Assembly: GCA_012960465.1 (NCBI GenBank)
Contig: DUBF01000208.1
Location: forward strand, 6,507 to 60,329
DNA: 53,823 nucleotides
DNA from: Rhodospirillales bacterium
GTDB taxonomy: Bacteria; Pseudomonadota; Alphaproteobacteria; Rhodospirillales; UBA2165
Direction of reading: 5' to 3'
Position numbers and translations under genes: made by a program. Of the stretch, positions 8,149 through 16,936 are shown piece after piece; position 1 is the stretch's first letter; the number at the start of each line of letters is the position of its first letter. The notes beneath the pieces are model-generated. The model was not told where the DNA came from. It saw nothing but the letters and a program-made list of their open reading frames with translations, and did not search any database.

Positions 8149-10461
8149 ATGGCATTAGTTAAAGATAAATTTGAAGTTGTAGAAGCCTCTATTGATGATC
8201 TGCATGACTCCATTCTGAATGGACGACTCAAAGTTGTTGAAGTGGTGCAAAAATATATTGATCGCATACGAGCTTATAATGGTATCTCGAGTGTCCTTGT
8301 GACTGAAGATGGTCATGAAGTCCCTGAGGTCGCTGGCGTCATTCGCGGAGGTGTGCAATTAAAATTTCCTAAAGAAACCAAAAAAGTAACGGAGGTTCTC
8401 CCTGATCTTGACAAGTACAAGGGACCTCCATTGGAATTTGGTCGTATGGAAACAACAGCCTCCAAGCCTGATGTGTATCAGCAATTTGGAATGATAGCGG
8501 GTATTCCCAAAGCGGGACAGGTCAATGCTCTTTCCACAATCAATATTCGCGGAGAGCGATCAGTTACATGTTGGGGGGAATATGATAAGCACCCCTCAAA
8601 AGGACCCCTGCCTGAGGGCGCACCGCCTGCTTGTGAGCTGTTTAGACATCTCCCCGATGCTCTTGAGCGTGCAACTGAACTAGATTCAAAGTATGGCTCA
8701 AGTCCAGACCTTGAAGCCATGCCGATGTACGGTGTAACTTTTTCATTCAAGGATCCCTTTGATACAAAGGATATGCGATCAACCGGCGGAGCTGATGCCG
8801 CTTACGATATTGACTTTCCTGCTCGAGACCATGGACTTGTGGAGCAACTTAGGAAGAAAGGTGCGATTATTTTCGCGAAGGCTGTAAATACTGAGTATAA
8901 CGGTCGCGCGGGAAATCCCGGTGGCAAGAATAGTCCAGACAAGATTTTGCCCTCTACATTGGGTTACCAACGGGCTACGTGGGGGGGTAATCCATCTAAT
9001 CCCTACGATACAACACGAGCTGCATCACTGGGATCAAGTTCCGGTTCGGCTTTGTCAGTGAGTGTCAATCTGGTAATGGCAAGCTTGGGCGAGGAGACCC
9101 GCGCCTCTTGTCGTGGCCCGTCAAACCATAATGCTGTTTCATTGATACTTCCGCACAAAGCGATGATTGGTTTTGATGGCGGTGCGATAGGTGCTGATAT
9201 ATACTGCGATCGATCAGGAATTCACGGAAAATCACTTCCCGACTGTGCAAAAATTCTTGATGCCCTTAAGGATCCAGATCAGGGTTATTATGACCCCCGC
9301 GATCCATTTACCACCGTACCACGTTCGTCAGTTATCTCGTCGACCTTTGCAAGTAATCTCAATGTTAAAAGCAAACGTGGTGCTTTAGACAATATCAGAC
9401 TTGGTGTGGTGAGAGAATCAATGGTCTATCCGAAGGGCTCTGTAACAGAAAAACCCATCGTAGATGGTGCAACCAAAGAGATAAAAGAGATTTTAGCGGA
9501 TAGATTAGGAGCAACTCTCGTTGAGTCTAGCGACCCTCTTTGGACACCTGACCCTGAAATTGAGCAAATGAAAACCGATTTCAGAAAGGCTCTGACCAAG
9601 CTTATACCTGTTTTTATGCCGGATATCCTATTTCGATTAGGTCAAGATGGGAAACCAATTTTTAAAGAGTTTGCAGCTGTAATAAAGCCGACGGAGTTCT
9701 TCCCACGAAAATTTTTTGGTTCGGGGTCGATGGATCCAATTGACTATTGCGTTGCATTAGCCGAAGGAACGATCCAAGCACCCCGTAATCTTGATATAGC
9801 GACAATTCAGCAGCAACAGCTTGCAAACACTTTCCGTTTTCATATCAGCCAGTACTTGATGAGGCGTGCAGAAGATTGGAAAACAGCTGGTTTCCATGAG
9901 GCGCTAAACAACTGGTCTATGCTCAATGCACGGTCTAAATTTTGGGGAGATGATCAGCGTGCGGCATTCAAAAACTGGGAAGAAACTACTGACCCCCGCA
10001 ATGCTAGCGATGGGCGTCAGGGTATTAACGAGCGGATAATGCTAAGAGAGTTGCTCAGGCGGGTAGATATGATGGTATTAATTGAGAATAAGCTTGATGC
10101 TTTCGTGCGTCTTCATACCCCTTGGCCGCCAGGTGTCATAGGACAGCCTCATCAATATGATATCCTTCATAACTTGCGACCTGAAAGCCTTTATGGGCCA
10201 AACGCAGGGCTTACTGAAATACTGGTTCCAGCGGGATATGTTACGGTCGCTTATGATCCAGTTTTCAAGTTAAACGAGGCGGGAACCAAATACGTTTCCT
10301 CACCATCAAATGTGCCTACGGAGATAGAGGAGCCGGGCCTACCTTTTTCCCTTGTGTTTCGATCAGAGCCCGGCACTGAGGACAAGTTACTACGTATTGC
10401 TTCATCTTATGAATCTGCCTCAAAGCGGCGTATTTCTCCCCCAAATTTTGGAGCACTGTGA
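8149..10461 (+). CDS. Amidase-signature family protein, unusually long (770 aa)
   Basis: Hydrolase of the amidase-signature family, expected to release ammonia from an amide using a Ser-cisSer-Lys triad. Visible are the lysine in 'GVTFSFKDPFDTKDMRSTGG' (K201), the serine cluster GSSSGSA (295-301) and the likely nucleophile in 'GEETRASCRGPS' (S320). The usual GTDTGGSIRxPA motif reads GEETRASCRGPS here, so the flanking residues diverge while the serine and arginine remain. Typical members have 450-550 residues. This one has an N-terminal insertion (about residues 50-180) and a long C-terminal half with a tail 'AGLTEILVPAGYVTVAYDP' that matches the family's end. The ribosome site GGGGG lies before the ATG. 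The nitrile hydratase 4 kb downstream makes amide hydrolysis a logical partner reaction; the substrate is unknown. Confidence 0.82.
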   Translation: MALVKDKFEVVEASIDDLHDSILNGRLKVVEVVQKYIDRIRAYNGISSVLVTEDGHEVPEVAGVIRGGVQLKFPKETKKVTEVLPDLDKYKGPPLEFGRMETTASKPDVYQQFGMIAGIPKAGQVNALSTINIRGERSVTCWGEYDKHPSKGPLPEGAPPACELFRHLPDALERATELDSKYGSSPDLEAMPMYGVTFSFKDPFDTKDMRSTGGADAAYDIDFPARDHGLVEQLRKKGAIIFAKAVNTEYNGRAGNPGGKNSPDKILPSTLGYQRATWGGNPSNPYDTTRAASLGSSSGSALSVSVNLVMASLGEETRASCRGPSNHNAVSLILPHKAMIGFDGGAIGADIYCDRSGIHGKSLPDCAKILDALKDPDQGYYDPRDPFTTVPRSSVISSTFASNLNVKSKRGALDNIRLGVVRESMVYPKGSVTEKPIVDGATKEIKEILADRLGATLVESSDPLWTPDPEIEQMKTDFRKALTKLIPVFMPDILFRLGQDGKPIFKEFAAVIKPTEFFPRKFFGSGSMDPIDYCVALAEGTIQAPRNLDIATIQQQQLANTFRFHISQYLMRRAEDWKTAGFHEALNNWSMLNARSKFWGDDQRAAFKNWEETTDPRNASDGRQGINERIMLRELLRRVDMMVLIENKLDAFVRLHTPWPPGVIGQPHQYDILHNLRPESLYGPNAGLTEILVPAGYVTVAYDPVFKLNEAGTKYVSSPSNVPTEIEEPGLPFSLVFRSEPGTEDKLLRIASSYESASKRRISPPNFGAL

Positions 10462-10545
10462 CAAAATTTAACAGTTTATCCAATTTTACTCGCGAAAGGC
10501 GATGTAGTAATATAATTAAAAATAAGACGTTGGATTAAGTTTAAT

Positions 10546-11607
10546 ATGAACATAACTGGCCATCCTTTGACTATCAGAAATAACCACGTTCTCGGCGAGC
10601 ATGTGGTTGATCCATCGATATGGAGGAAGGATGATCTCGCTTCGAGCGATGAATGGTTATATCGGTTGAGTGATGAGGAGATCGACGGCCTTATTAAAAT
10701 GGCGGGCCGCTATCGAAAGAATTTTGGCGATGATCCAAATGCCTTGCTGAAGACTGTTCGAAAAGATTTTGATCTTGGGACATTTGGTGAAAGGTTGACC
10801 AAAATATACAGTCAATTAAAAAATGGTCTCGGTATTACGTTGCTGCGGGGTTTGCCTATGGATGATCTTGAACTCATTGATGCCGCGGCAATTTATTGGG
10901 GTATTGGTAGGCATATGGGTACTGCGATGTCTAATAATCCCGATGGGGATATGCTAGGCCATATAAGGGACGAAGGGCGCAACATTAACGATCCCAATCA
11001 TCGTGGTTATCAGACAAATGTTACGATGGACTATCATTGTGACCAAACCGATATTGTTGGTCTCTTGAGTATTCGTGCTGCTAAATCCGGGGGGCTTTCT
11101 AAAGTTGTCAGTTCGATCGCAGTCTACAATGAGTTCCTTAGGCGGCGCCCTGATTTGGTTGGGGTGATGGCAAAACCTTTTTGTTGGACCAAACACTCCG
11201 AAATGAGCAGCGAAGAGAAGCCATATTACGAAAGCCCTATCTTTAATTTTCTTGATGGTAAGCTCTGTATTGCTTTTGGACCCAAACATATAGAGAAGGG
11301 TCATCTGTTGCCGGCGGCCCCTAAAATAACGGCCGAGCAAACCGAAGGCATCCGCCTGATGGAACAGATATGTGAAGATCAACATTTTGAAATGTCTCTG
11401 GAACGCGGCGATATTCAATTCGCTAATAATGCGGTTATTCTTCATACCCGAGAAGGTTTTGAAGATTGGCCTGAGTTAGAACGTCGCCGGCAACTCTGGC
11501 GTCTTTGGCTTGTCCAGCCTGAGATTCGCCAAGCAAACCCCTATATTTTGCAGTGGCGTAATGGCGTTCATCCCAAAGGCACTAAATTGAAAGTGACACT
11601 AACTTAG
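10546..11607 (+). CDS. TauD/TfdA-family 2-oxoglutarate/Fe(II)-dependent dioxygenase
   Basis: A 353-residue non-haem iron dioxygenase. The iron ligands are visible as HxD in 'MDYHCDQTD' (H164, D166) and the distal histidine in 'NNAVILHTREGFED' (H300). The 2-oxoglutarate-binding arginine is probably in 'RRRQLWRLWL' (about 315-319). The N-terminal region 'GLGITLLRGLPMDD' and 'YWGIGRHMGTAMSNN' is typical of the large TauD-like group sometimes annotated as clavaminate synthase-like. It lies 84 bases after the amidase and 25 bases before the MetE-like gene, suggesting one transcript. It would hydroxylate or cleave an alkyl or amino-acid-like substrate; which one cannot be told. Confidence 0.88.
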   Translation: MNITGHPLTIRNNHVLGEHVVDPSIWRKDDLASSDEWLYRLSDEEIDGLIKMAGRYRKNFGDDPNALLKTVRKDFDLGTFGERLTKIYSQLKNGLGITLLRGLPMDDLELIDAAAIYWGIGRHMGTAMSNNPDGDMLGHIRDEGRNINDPNHRGYQTNVTMDYHCDQTDIVGLLSIRAAKSGGLSKVVSSIAVYNEFLRRRPDLVGVMAKPFCWTKHSEMSSEEKPYYESPIFNFLDGKLCIAFGPKHIEKGHLLPAAPKITAEQTEGIRLMEQICEDQHFEMSLERGDIQFANNAVILHTREGFEDWPELERRRQLWRLWLVQPEIRQANPYILQWRNGVHPKGTKLKVTLT

Positions 11608-11632
11608 AAAATCGACCCTCTAGGAGGATAAT

Positions 11633-12763
11633 ATGAATAACGATATACTGCTTGTAGGAAGTATACCGCTTAATACGCCGGAGGAAGTCTTTCAAGCTTT
11701 TGGGCCGGGTTTAGGAAAATGGTTAGCATATTTGCCAGACGGTGAGATTGGCGACCGCCGCTACTGGATCGATGGTATAGGCCATCGGGTGCTTAACGGA
11801 CATCGCGAGATGGAGACAATACGTTATCCCGATCCGGATGAGAACGGTGTGGAAACCTGGCGACCTCAAGGTAACCACGATCAATACCAATTCAAAGTTA
11901 AGCCCGGTATCAAGAAGGTACGTTTTGGTGATCCAGGCTGGCGCCTCGGCTACACACGGGATGCTATAAATTCTTACTATGTTTTTCGAAATTTAAAAAA
12001 AGAGGGCCTTGTTCCAAAACACGTCCGGTTTCAGGTCTGTATACCACTGACTTATTCTTGTCTGGCAGCCTTTATTCCAGATTCAGACGATCTGGAGAAG
12101 GTTGTGCCGGGCTTCACCGAAGCACTGATTGCTGAGATTACAGAGATGTTTCGGCACATCCCACCCACGGAGCTTGCAATTCAATGGGACATGGCGATTG
12201 AGAACCGACTGATCGAAGTTCCCCTGAAGGAAGGAAATTTGGCTGGCGCGAAGGCCGAAGCTAAACGCGTTGCCCAACCAGCGAACGATATCTGTTCAGC
12301 TATCCCAGCAGATGTGGCGATTGGCTACCACTCCTGCTACGGCACCCTGGACGGTTGGCCTAGTCGCCATCCACCGGATGCGACGGGTACGGTGCTTCTC
12401 TTAAACGCTGTGGTCGAAGCTAGCGGAAGGCAGGTGGAATTTGTCCACTTTCCCACACTTGCAGCGGCAGATGAAACGTTCTTCCGTCCGTTCGAAGATA
12501 TCGAATTACGGGGTGCCCGCGCTTATGTTGGCGCTATCCATCGCCTGCATGGCCCGAACGGTCTTAAGGCGCAAATAAAATGCATTAGAAAGTTTTTGCC
12601 GAAATTTGGGCTCGCTGCACCCTGCGGTTTTGGCCGTGCACCAGAACGCCCCGGTGAATTATTGAGCGATAAGGGTGGCGATGCGCCTGCAGATTACATT
12701 GAGGAAATTTTGCGGGAGCATGTTAAAGCAGTTGAGGTTTTGCAGGACGTGATGGCTAGCTAA
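11633..12763 (+). CDS. UROD/MetE-like protein with conserved zinc ligands
   Basis: A 376-residue protein that resembles the C-terminal (catalytic) barrel of cobalamin-independent methionine synthase. The start 'LLVGSIPLNTPEEVF' and the end 'AAPCGFGRAPERPGEL' are hallmarks of stand-alone MetE-like proteins. The zinc-site pattern is retained: HxC in 'GYHSCYGTLDG' (H233, C235) and the later cysteine in 'APCGFGR' (C331). The substrate-side aspartate may be D186 in 'IQWDMAIE'. A strong AGGAGG site precedes the ATG. There is no N-terminal folate half, so this is not a full MetE. Stand-alone homologues carry out thiol or methyl-transfer chemistry in some cases. Here, between a dioxygenase and a reductase, the role is unknown. 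Confidence 0.7.
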   Translation: MNNDILLVGSIPLNTPEEVFQAFGPGLGKWLAYLPDGEIGDRRYWIDGIGHRVLNGHREMETIRYPDPDENGVETWRPQGNHDQYQFKVKPGIKKVRFGDPGWRLGYTRDAINSYYVFRNLKKEGLVPKHVRFQVCIPLTYSCLAAFIPDSDDLEKVVPGFTEALIAEITEMFRHIPPTELAIQWDMAIENRLIEVPLKEGNLAGAKAEAKRVAQPANDICSAIPADVAIGYHSCYGTLDGWPSRHPPDATGTVLLLNAVVEASGRQVEFVHFPTLAAADETFFRPFEDIELRGARAYVGAIHRLHGPNGLKAQIKCIRKFLPKFGLAAPCGFGRAPERPGELLSDKGGDAPADYIEEILREHVKAVEVLQDVMAS

Positions 12764-12925
12764 GATCAGTAATGAAATCAATTTGGAAATCTAAACGACG
12801 GAAAAGCAATCTTAGAGGAATGTTAGAGATGAGGAATACCCCAGCGGGTGTTATTGGTGGAAGCTATATTGGAGCTACGAACACCTTTCAGTTGATGAAA
12901 ATAAATATAATCGAGGTTTTAAATA

Positions 12926-13942
12926 ATGTCTTCTAATCTAAATAATCGTCGTTGGGTATTGGTCAATTATCCCGAATCTATGCCAGAAGAGAGGGATTTC
13001 CGTCTTGATTCTAGTCTTAAAGTTCCTGAGTTGAAGGAAGGTGAAATACTTGTACAGGCCAGTTATCTTTCCGTTGATCCCTATATGCGAGGGCGCATTA
13101 GTCCCACTAAAGGATATACTCCAGGCGTTGAACTAGAAGGTTTAATGCCCGCAGGTGGGGTAGGAGAAATTATCGAATCCCGTGCGGATCAATTTGAATC
13201 TGGCGATAAAGTTGCTTTGGAGAATTTCGGCTGGCAAGAATATGCTGTGGTGGAAGCTGATATGGCTCATAAGGTGGATACTGATCTCGCTCCAATTCAA
13301 AGTTATTTGAGTTATATGGGAATGCCAGGCCTTACAGCATATTTTGGTCTTTTTGATGTAGCAAGCGCAAAGCCTGGTGATTGTGTGGCAGTTTCTGCGG
13401 CATCAGGTGCAGTTGGACAAGTGGTAGGTCAATTAGCTAAAGCACACGGTTGTAGGGTGGTAGCGATTGCCTCAAGTGGTAAGAAAATTGATTGGTGCAA
13501 GGAAATTGGTTACGACGCGGGTATCAATTATAGGAAGGTGGAGAACCTCTCGGATGAAATAAAAGCTGTTTGTCCTGATGGTGTGGATGTCTACTTTGAC
13601 AATACCGGCGGACCAATAAACGATGCCATAATGGAAAATTTAAATCTTAATGCTCGAATTGCTGTTTGCGGGGTAATTTCTCTCGCTGATAAAGTTGGAA
13701 AGCCAGATATTGGCCCCCGATATCTCAGACAAATCCTCATCGCAAGAGCCCGTATTCAGGGTTTTTTGGTTTTTGATTATATAGACCGTTACCCTGAAGC
13801 AAGAGAGCACTTGGGGAAACTCATAAGCGATGGTGAGTTTAAATTCAAGGAAGATGTCTCGGATGGAATTGAAAGTATGGCGTCATCGTTTATCCAGCTT
13901 TTGAATAGCGAAAATTTTGGCAAAAAATTAATAAAGATTTGA
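12926..13942 (+). CDS. Zinc-independent MDR-family NADPH reductase (leukotriene B4 dehydrogenase/CurA-like)
   Basis: A 338-residue medium-chain reductase that would reduce an alpha,beta-unsaturated ketone or aldehyde with NADPH. The family mark 'YLSVDPYMRGRIS' is at residues 49-61, the nucleotide-binding 'VSAASGAVGQVVGQLAKAHGCRVVAIASS' region at about 152-180, and 'VDVYFDNTGGPINDAIM' follows. The zinc ligands of alcohol dehydrogenases are absent, as normal for this subgroup. A GAGG element lies before the ATG. It follows the MetE-like gene after a 160-base gap and is followed by a 230-base gap before the nitrile hydratase. Confidence 0.93.
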   Translation: MSSNLNNRRWVLVNYPESMPEERDFRLDSSLKVPELKEGEILVQASYLSVDPYMRGRISPTKGYTPGVELEGLMPAGGVGEIIESRADQFESGDKVALENFGWQEYAVVEADMAHKVDTDLAPIQSYLSYMGMPGLTAYFGLFDVASAKPGDCVAVSAASGAVGQVVGQLAKAHGCRVVAIASSGKKIDWCKEIGYDAGINYRKVENLSDEIKAVCPDGVDVYFDNTGGPINDAIMENLNLNARIAVCGVISLADKVGKPDIGPRYLRQILIARARIQGFLVFDYIDRYPEAREHLGKLISDGEFKFKEDVSDGIESMASSFIQLLNSENFGKKLIKI

Positions 13943-14175
13943 CCTTCGGGCTCAATTTCAAAGCTTAAATCTGCATAAAAAGCACTTTAAAATATGCATA
14001 ACTGACAGTATGCTATTGTATAGAAAAATTTTATATTTAGTGTTTTAGGAGTAGCATTCGAATAATATTGTTTAAAACTTAACCGTAAATTAAATAGCTG
14101 ACTAATTGATTTTAGTTAGTAATTAAATTTAGAGATTATCGATATCGATTTGGATTTATTTAGGGGAGAAACTGA

Positions 14176-15141
14176 ATGACTGAGTTTTTAGCTAAAATGG
14201 GTCCCCATGATATGGGCGGTGAAAATGCAGGTCCAATAGATATTGTTGACCATGGAATGACCCATTGGGAGAAGCACGCAAACGCTGTTAGAATGACGGT
14301 TAGTGGCAAGAAATTGGCAACATTAGATGAGATGCGCAGAGCTTGTGAAGATTTGGGCGAACGCTATTATGAACTTAGCTATTTTGAACGTTTAACGGAG
14401 GCTTTGGTTATTGTCCTTAAAGAAAAGAATTTTTTTACTGAGGAAATATTCAATAATAAAATGGTTGATGTCAGGGAACGTTTTAACGTACCAATAATAT
14501 CCCTCCCAGATTCACATGATCATGATGGTAAACCCATACAGGAAGATGAGGTTGGTGAAGGACCTAATGATCATCAAGTTATGAATTTAGCCATACAAGA
14601 TTTGTTGCAACAGAGTAATCTAATAACGGCAAATGATATCCGTAAAACAATTGAAAAATTTGACGAAGATTATCCGAATAGGGGGCAAAAAGTTGTAGTT
14701 CGAGCTTGGACTGATGAAGATTTTAAATCTCAGTTATTGGAAGATGCAAATCCTGCAATTGAAAGTATGGGCATCGATTTGGAACATGCAGCGAGACTTA
14801 TTGTAGTTGAAAATACAGATTTGGTCCATAACATCATTGTTTGCACCCTATGTTCTTGTTACCCAAGAGTATTAATGGGACAACCACCAACTTGGTATAA
14901 ATCGAGAAGTTATCGATCCCGAGTGGTTAACGATCCGAGAAATGTTCTTAAGGAATTTGGAATAGACTTACCCAGTTCAATTACCGTTAGGACACATGAC
15001 TCAAATGCTGATATGCGATATATGGTCTTACCTCAACGCCCAGAAGGCACGGAAGGTTGGAGTGGTGAGAAATTAGAATCAATAATTTCCAGGGATGCTC
15101 TGGTAGGTGTCAGTATTCCTAACATTGAAGAGGTTATTTGA
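14176..15141 (+). CDS. Nitrile hydratase-type fusion: beta-subunit N-terminal half + cobalt-type alpha subunit
   Basis: A 321-residue hydratase subunit with an unusual architecture. Residues 15-100 resemble the N-terminal half of nitrile hydratase beta subunits, with 'VDHGMTHWEKHANAVRM', 'TLDEMRRACEDLGERYYELSYFERLTEAL' and 'NFFTEE'. A linker with an Asp/His run (SHDHDG, 113-118) leads into a complete alpha subunit (about 135-321). The metal site is CTLCSC (C223, C226, C228); threonine in the second position is typical of cobalt enzymes. The usual 'PPTWYKSRSYRSRVVNDPRNVLKEFG' follows. The missing beta C-terminal half is the next gene. The enzyme should hydrate nitriles to amides or, as in thiocyanate hydrolase, act on a related substrate. 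The beta-N-like part could alternatively be a built-in activator domain, since NHase activators share this fold. A ribosome site AGGGGAG precedes the ATG. Confidence 0.88.
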   Translation: MTEFLAKMGPHDMGGENAGPIDIVDHGMTHWEKHANAVRMTVSGKKLATLDEMRRACEDLGERYYELSYFERLTEALVIVLKEKNFFTEEIFNNKMVDVRERFNVPIISLPDSHDHDGKPIQEDEVGEGPNDHQVMNLAIQDLLQQSNLITANDIRKTIEKFDEDYPNRGQKVVVRAWTDEDFKSQLLEDANPAIESMGIDLEHAARLIVVENTDLVHNIIVCTLCSCYPRVLMGQPPTWYKSRSYRSRVVNDPRNVLKEFGIDLPSSITVRTHDSNADMRYMVLPQRPEGTEGWSGEKLESIISRDALVGVSIPNIEEVI

Positions 15142-15148
15142 GAATCTG

Positions 15149-15472
15149 ATGGCTACTCCTAATTTTTCTTCTTATACCCCAGCGCCGAATAATCTTTTTA
15201 AGGTTGGCGACCAGGTTGAAATCCGTCAAGGCATCCCTCCCGGGCATAGACGAACGCCGGCTTATATTCGGGGCAAATGTGGACTGATCGAACGTATCTG
15301 TGGTTCATTTTCGAATCCAGAAGAACGTGCATATGGTTTTGATGGTCTACCCAAGAGAATATTGTATAGAGTGACATTTAAGCAGGTTGATGTCTGGTCG
15401 AGTTATCAAGGATCTAAGAATGATACGCTTGAGTTAGAAATATTTGAGCATTGGCTTAAACCTATTATGTAG
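15149..15472 (+). CDS. Nitrile hydratase beta-subunit C-terminal half (SH3-like), stand-alone
   Basis: A 107-residue protein equal to only the C-terminal, SH3-barrel-like half of nitrile hydratase beta: 'LFKVGDQVEIRQGIPPGHRRTPAYIRGKCG' with the conserved GHxRxPxYxRGK motif, then 'ILYRVTFKQVDVW' and a final 'LELEIFEHWLKPI'. I chose ATG at 15149, seven bases after the fusion gene's stop; the longer frame from 15107 overlaps that gene and its extra residues do not fit the family. In thiocyanate hydrolase and toyocamycin nitrile hydratase the beta subunit is likewise split into two chains. Here the N half is fused to alpha instead. The two proteins presumably form a hetero-oligomer. Confidence 0.88.
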   Translation: MATPNFSSYTPAPNNLFKVGDQVEIRQGIPPGHRRTPAYIRGKCGLIERICGSFSNPEERAYGFDGLPKRILYRVTFKQVDVWSSYQGSKNDTLELEIFEHWLKPIM

Positions 15473-15697
15473 GTTGTTTGATTTTAAAACTGATAAATCC
15501 ATTGAGAATAAACTTTTACTTACTGCGGCTCCAGACGGATATTTAAAGCGTATTTGACGATGGGGTTTTGCAACGATAACCTACATACAATAGTTGCGTT
15601 TGGTTTCCTGTTAATAGCTGTGAATATAAAATTCCGAATACGGTTGAATCAATGATGGGTCAAACCTCTTAAAGTTATGAGTTGATTGGTTCTGATA

Positions 15698-16420
15698 ATG
15701 CATCAAGCTATTTATTCTAACAAAATTTCGCCTGACACTATTAAGAAAGGTATTGTTGATATATTCCCGATGTTATTGGGCACCGCTCCGTTTGGAATTG
15801 TTTTTGGAGCTTTTGCGCTTGAAATGGAGTTGGGTGTTTCGGGTGGCCAAGGTCTATCAGCATTTGTTTTTGCCGGATCATCTCAATTCGTTGGGGCTAA
15901 CCTATACGGACAAGGAGCTTCATTACTTATAGTTTTCATTACCACATTTCTCATAAATCTCAGGCACGCTCTTTATGGGGCTGCGCTAGCTCCAAAACTT
16001 AGTCAAATACAACCTCGTGAACGACTCCTAATGTCGTTTTTTATAACGGATGAAGCGTTCGCCATTGTCAGTAGGTTTAATATAATTCGATCCAGATATT
16101 TTTGGGGTGCTGCTCTTGGAATGTATGTCAATTGGCAGATTTGGACTTTTATCGGCTTATTATCAGGTGGTTATTTGAAAGAATATTTGTCCCTAAATTT
16201 AGGTTTTTTTCTAGTGCCGGCATTTATCGCAATTATAATTCCCCAGATCAAAACAAAAAGTTCAATTCTTTGCGTTGCAGTGGCTGCAGGGCTGTCACTG
16301 GTTCTATCTAATTTACCGCATCAATCTGGTTTCATAATCGCAGCTATTTCAGCCATTATAGTGACGCTTTTATTTGACCATTTTTTCCCTGCAGGCGCTA
16401 ACCAAAAGGATAATTCATAA
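15698..16420 (+). CDS. azlC: AzlC-family branched-chain amino acid exporter, large subunit
   Basis: Inner-membrane protein of about 240 residues, with the N-terminal signature 'GIVDIFPMLLGTAPFGIVFGAFA' and 'SAFVFAGSSQFVGANL', the diagnostic AzlC motif. Several further hydrophobic segments follow, including 'FITDEAFAIVSRFN' before the mid-protein loop. ATG at 15698 is preferred over TTG at 15686. The partner AzlD gene begins two bases after the stop. AzlCD exports branched-chain amino acids or related small carboxylates. Its position between nitrile hydratase and hydroxyanthranilate dioxygenase suggests removal of a product or toxic intermediate, but this is inference. Confidence 0.92.
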   Translation: MHQAIYSNKISPDTIKKGIVDIFPMLLGTAPFGIVFGAFALEMELGVSGGQGLSAFVFAGSSQFVGANLYGQGASLLIVFITTFLINLRHALYGAALAPKLSQIQPRERLLMSFFITDEAFAIVSRFNIIRSRYFWGAALGMYVNWQIWTFIGLLSGGYLKEYLSLNLGFFLVPAFIAIIIPQIKTKSSILCVAVAAGLSLVLSNLPHQSGFIIAAISAIIVTLLFDHFFPAGANQKDNS

Positions 16421-16422
16421 TC

Positions 16423-16731
16423 GTGAATATAATTATCATAATTTTAATAATGATCCTTGCAACTTTTCCTGTCCGCGCTATCAGCTTATTTGCTTTTTCT
16501 GGCCGGGAGTTGACCCCTGTAACCTTGCGTTTTTTATCATTGATTCCAATAGCAGTATTATCTGCACTATGTAGTCCATGGATATTATATCCTTCCGGAT
16601 ATTGGGAGAACCCATTAATGCTAACTGAGGTGTGGGCTTCATTAGGTGCAATAATAGTCTCGCGGTATGGGATGTTACCTACCATAATTGTTGGGATAAG
16701 TATTTATGTCGTTGGTAATATGTTTAATTAA
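16423..16731 (+). CDS. azlD: AzlD-family small exporter subunit
   Basis: A 102-residue, four-segment membrane protein that pairs with AzlC. It starts from GTG two bases after the azlC stop. The N-terminal 'ATFPVRAISLFAF' corresponds to the conserved T(Y/F)xxR motif of AzlD, and the pattern of four hydrophobic stretches and the C-terminal 'GMLPTIIVGISIYVVGN' fit the family. The tight spacing to azlC indicates translational coupling. Confidence 0.88.
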   Translation: MNIIIIILIMILATFPVRAISLFAFSGRELTPVTLRFLSLIPIAVLSALCSPWILYPSGYWENPLMLTEVWASLGAIIVSRYGMLPTIIVGISIYVVGNMFN

Positions 16732-16936
16732 TAAGTTTAGTTGTACGTGCTATTTTAAACAATGTCATGGATCTATCATCATCTAGTGGGAAGGGTGTCG
16801 GTTTGACTATGGGGGTGTTAAAATAAGTTAATTCAACTTTAAATCTATTTTACACGTTGAAGTAACCCTGGGTTTGATTTTTTTTCAATACTTGATCCTT
16901 GATATTAAAGTGATAGCCTATAGTCCCGTATCTAAA

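Noticed and set aside
12829-12936. 35-codon open frame in the gap before the MDR reductase, with AGAGGA at a good distance
   Set aside because: It has no recognisable sequence and runs into the MDR start. It could be a leader peptide, but one ribosome-like site in A+T-rich DNA is too little.
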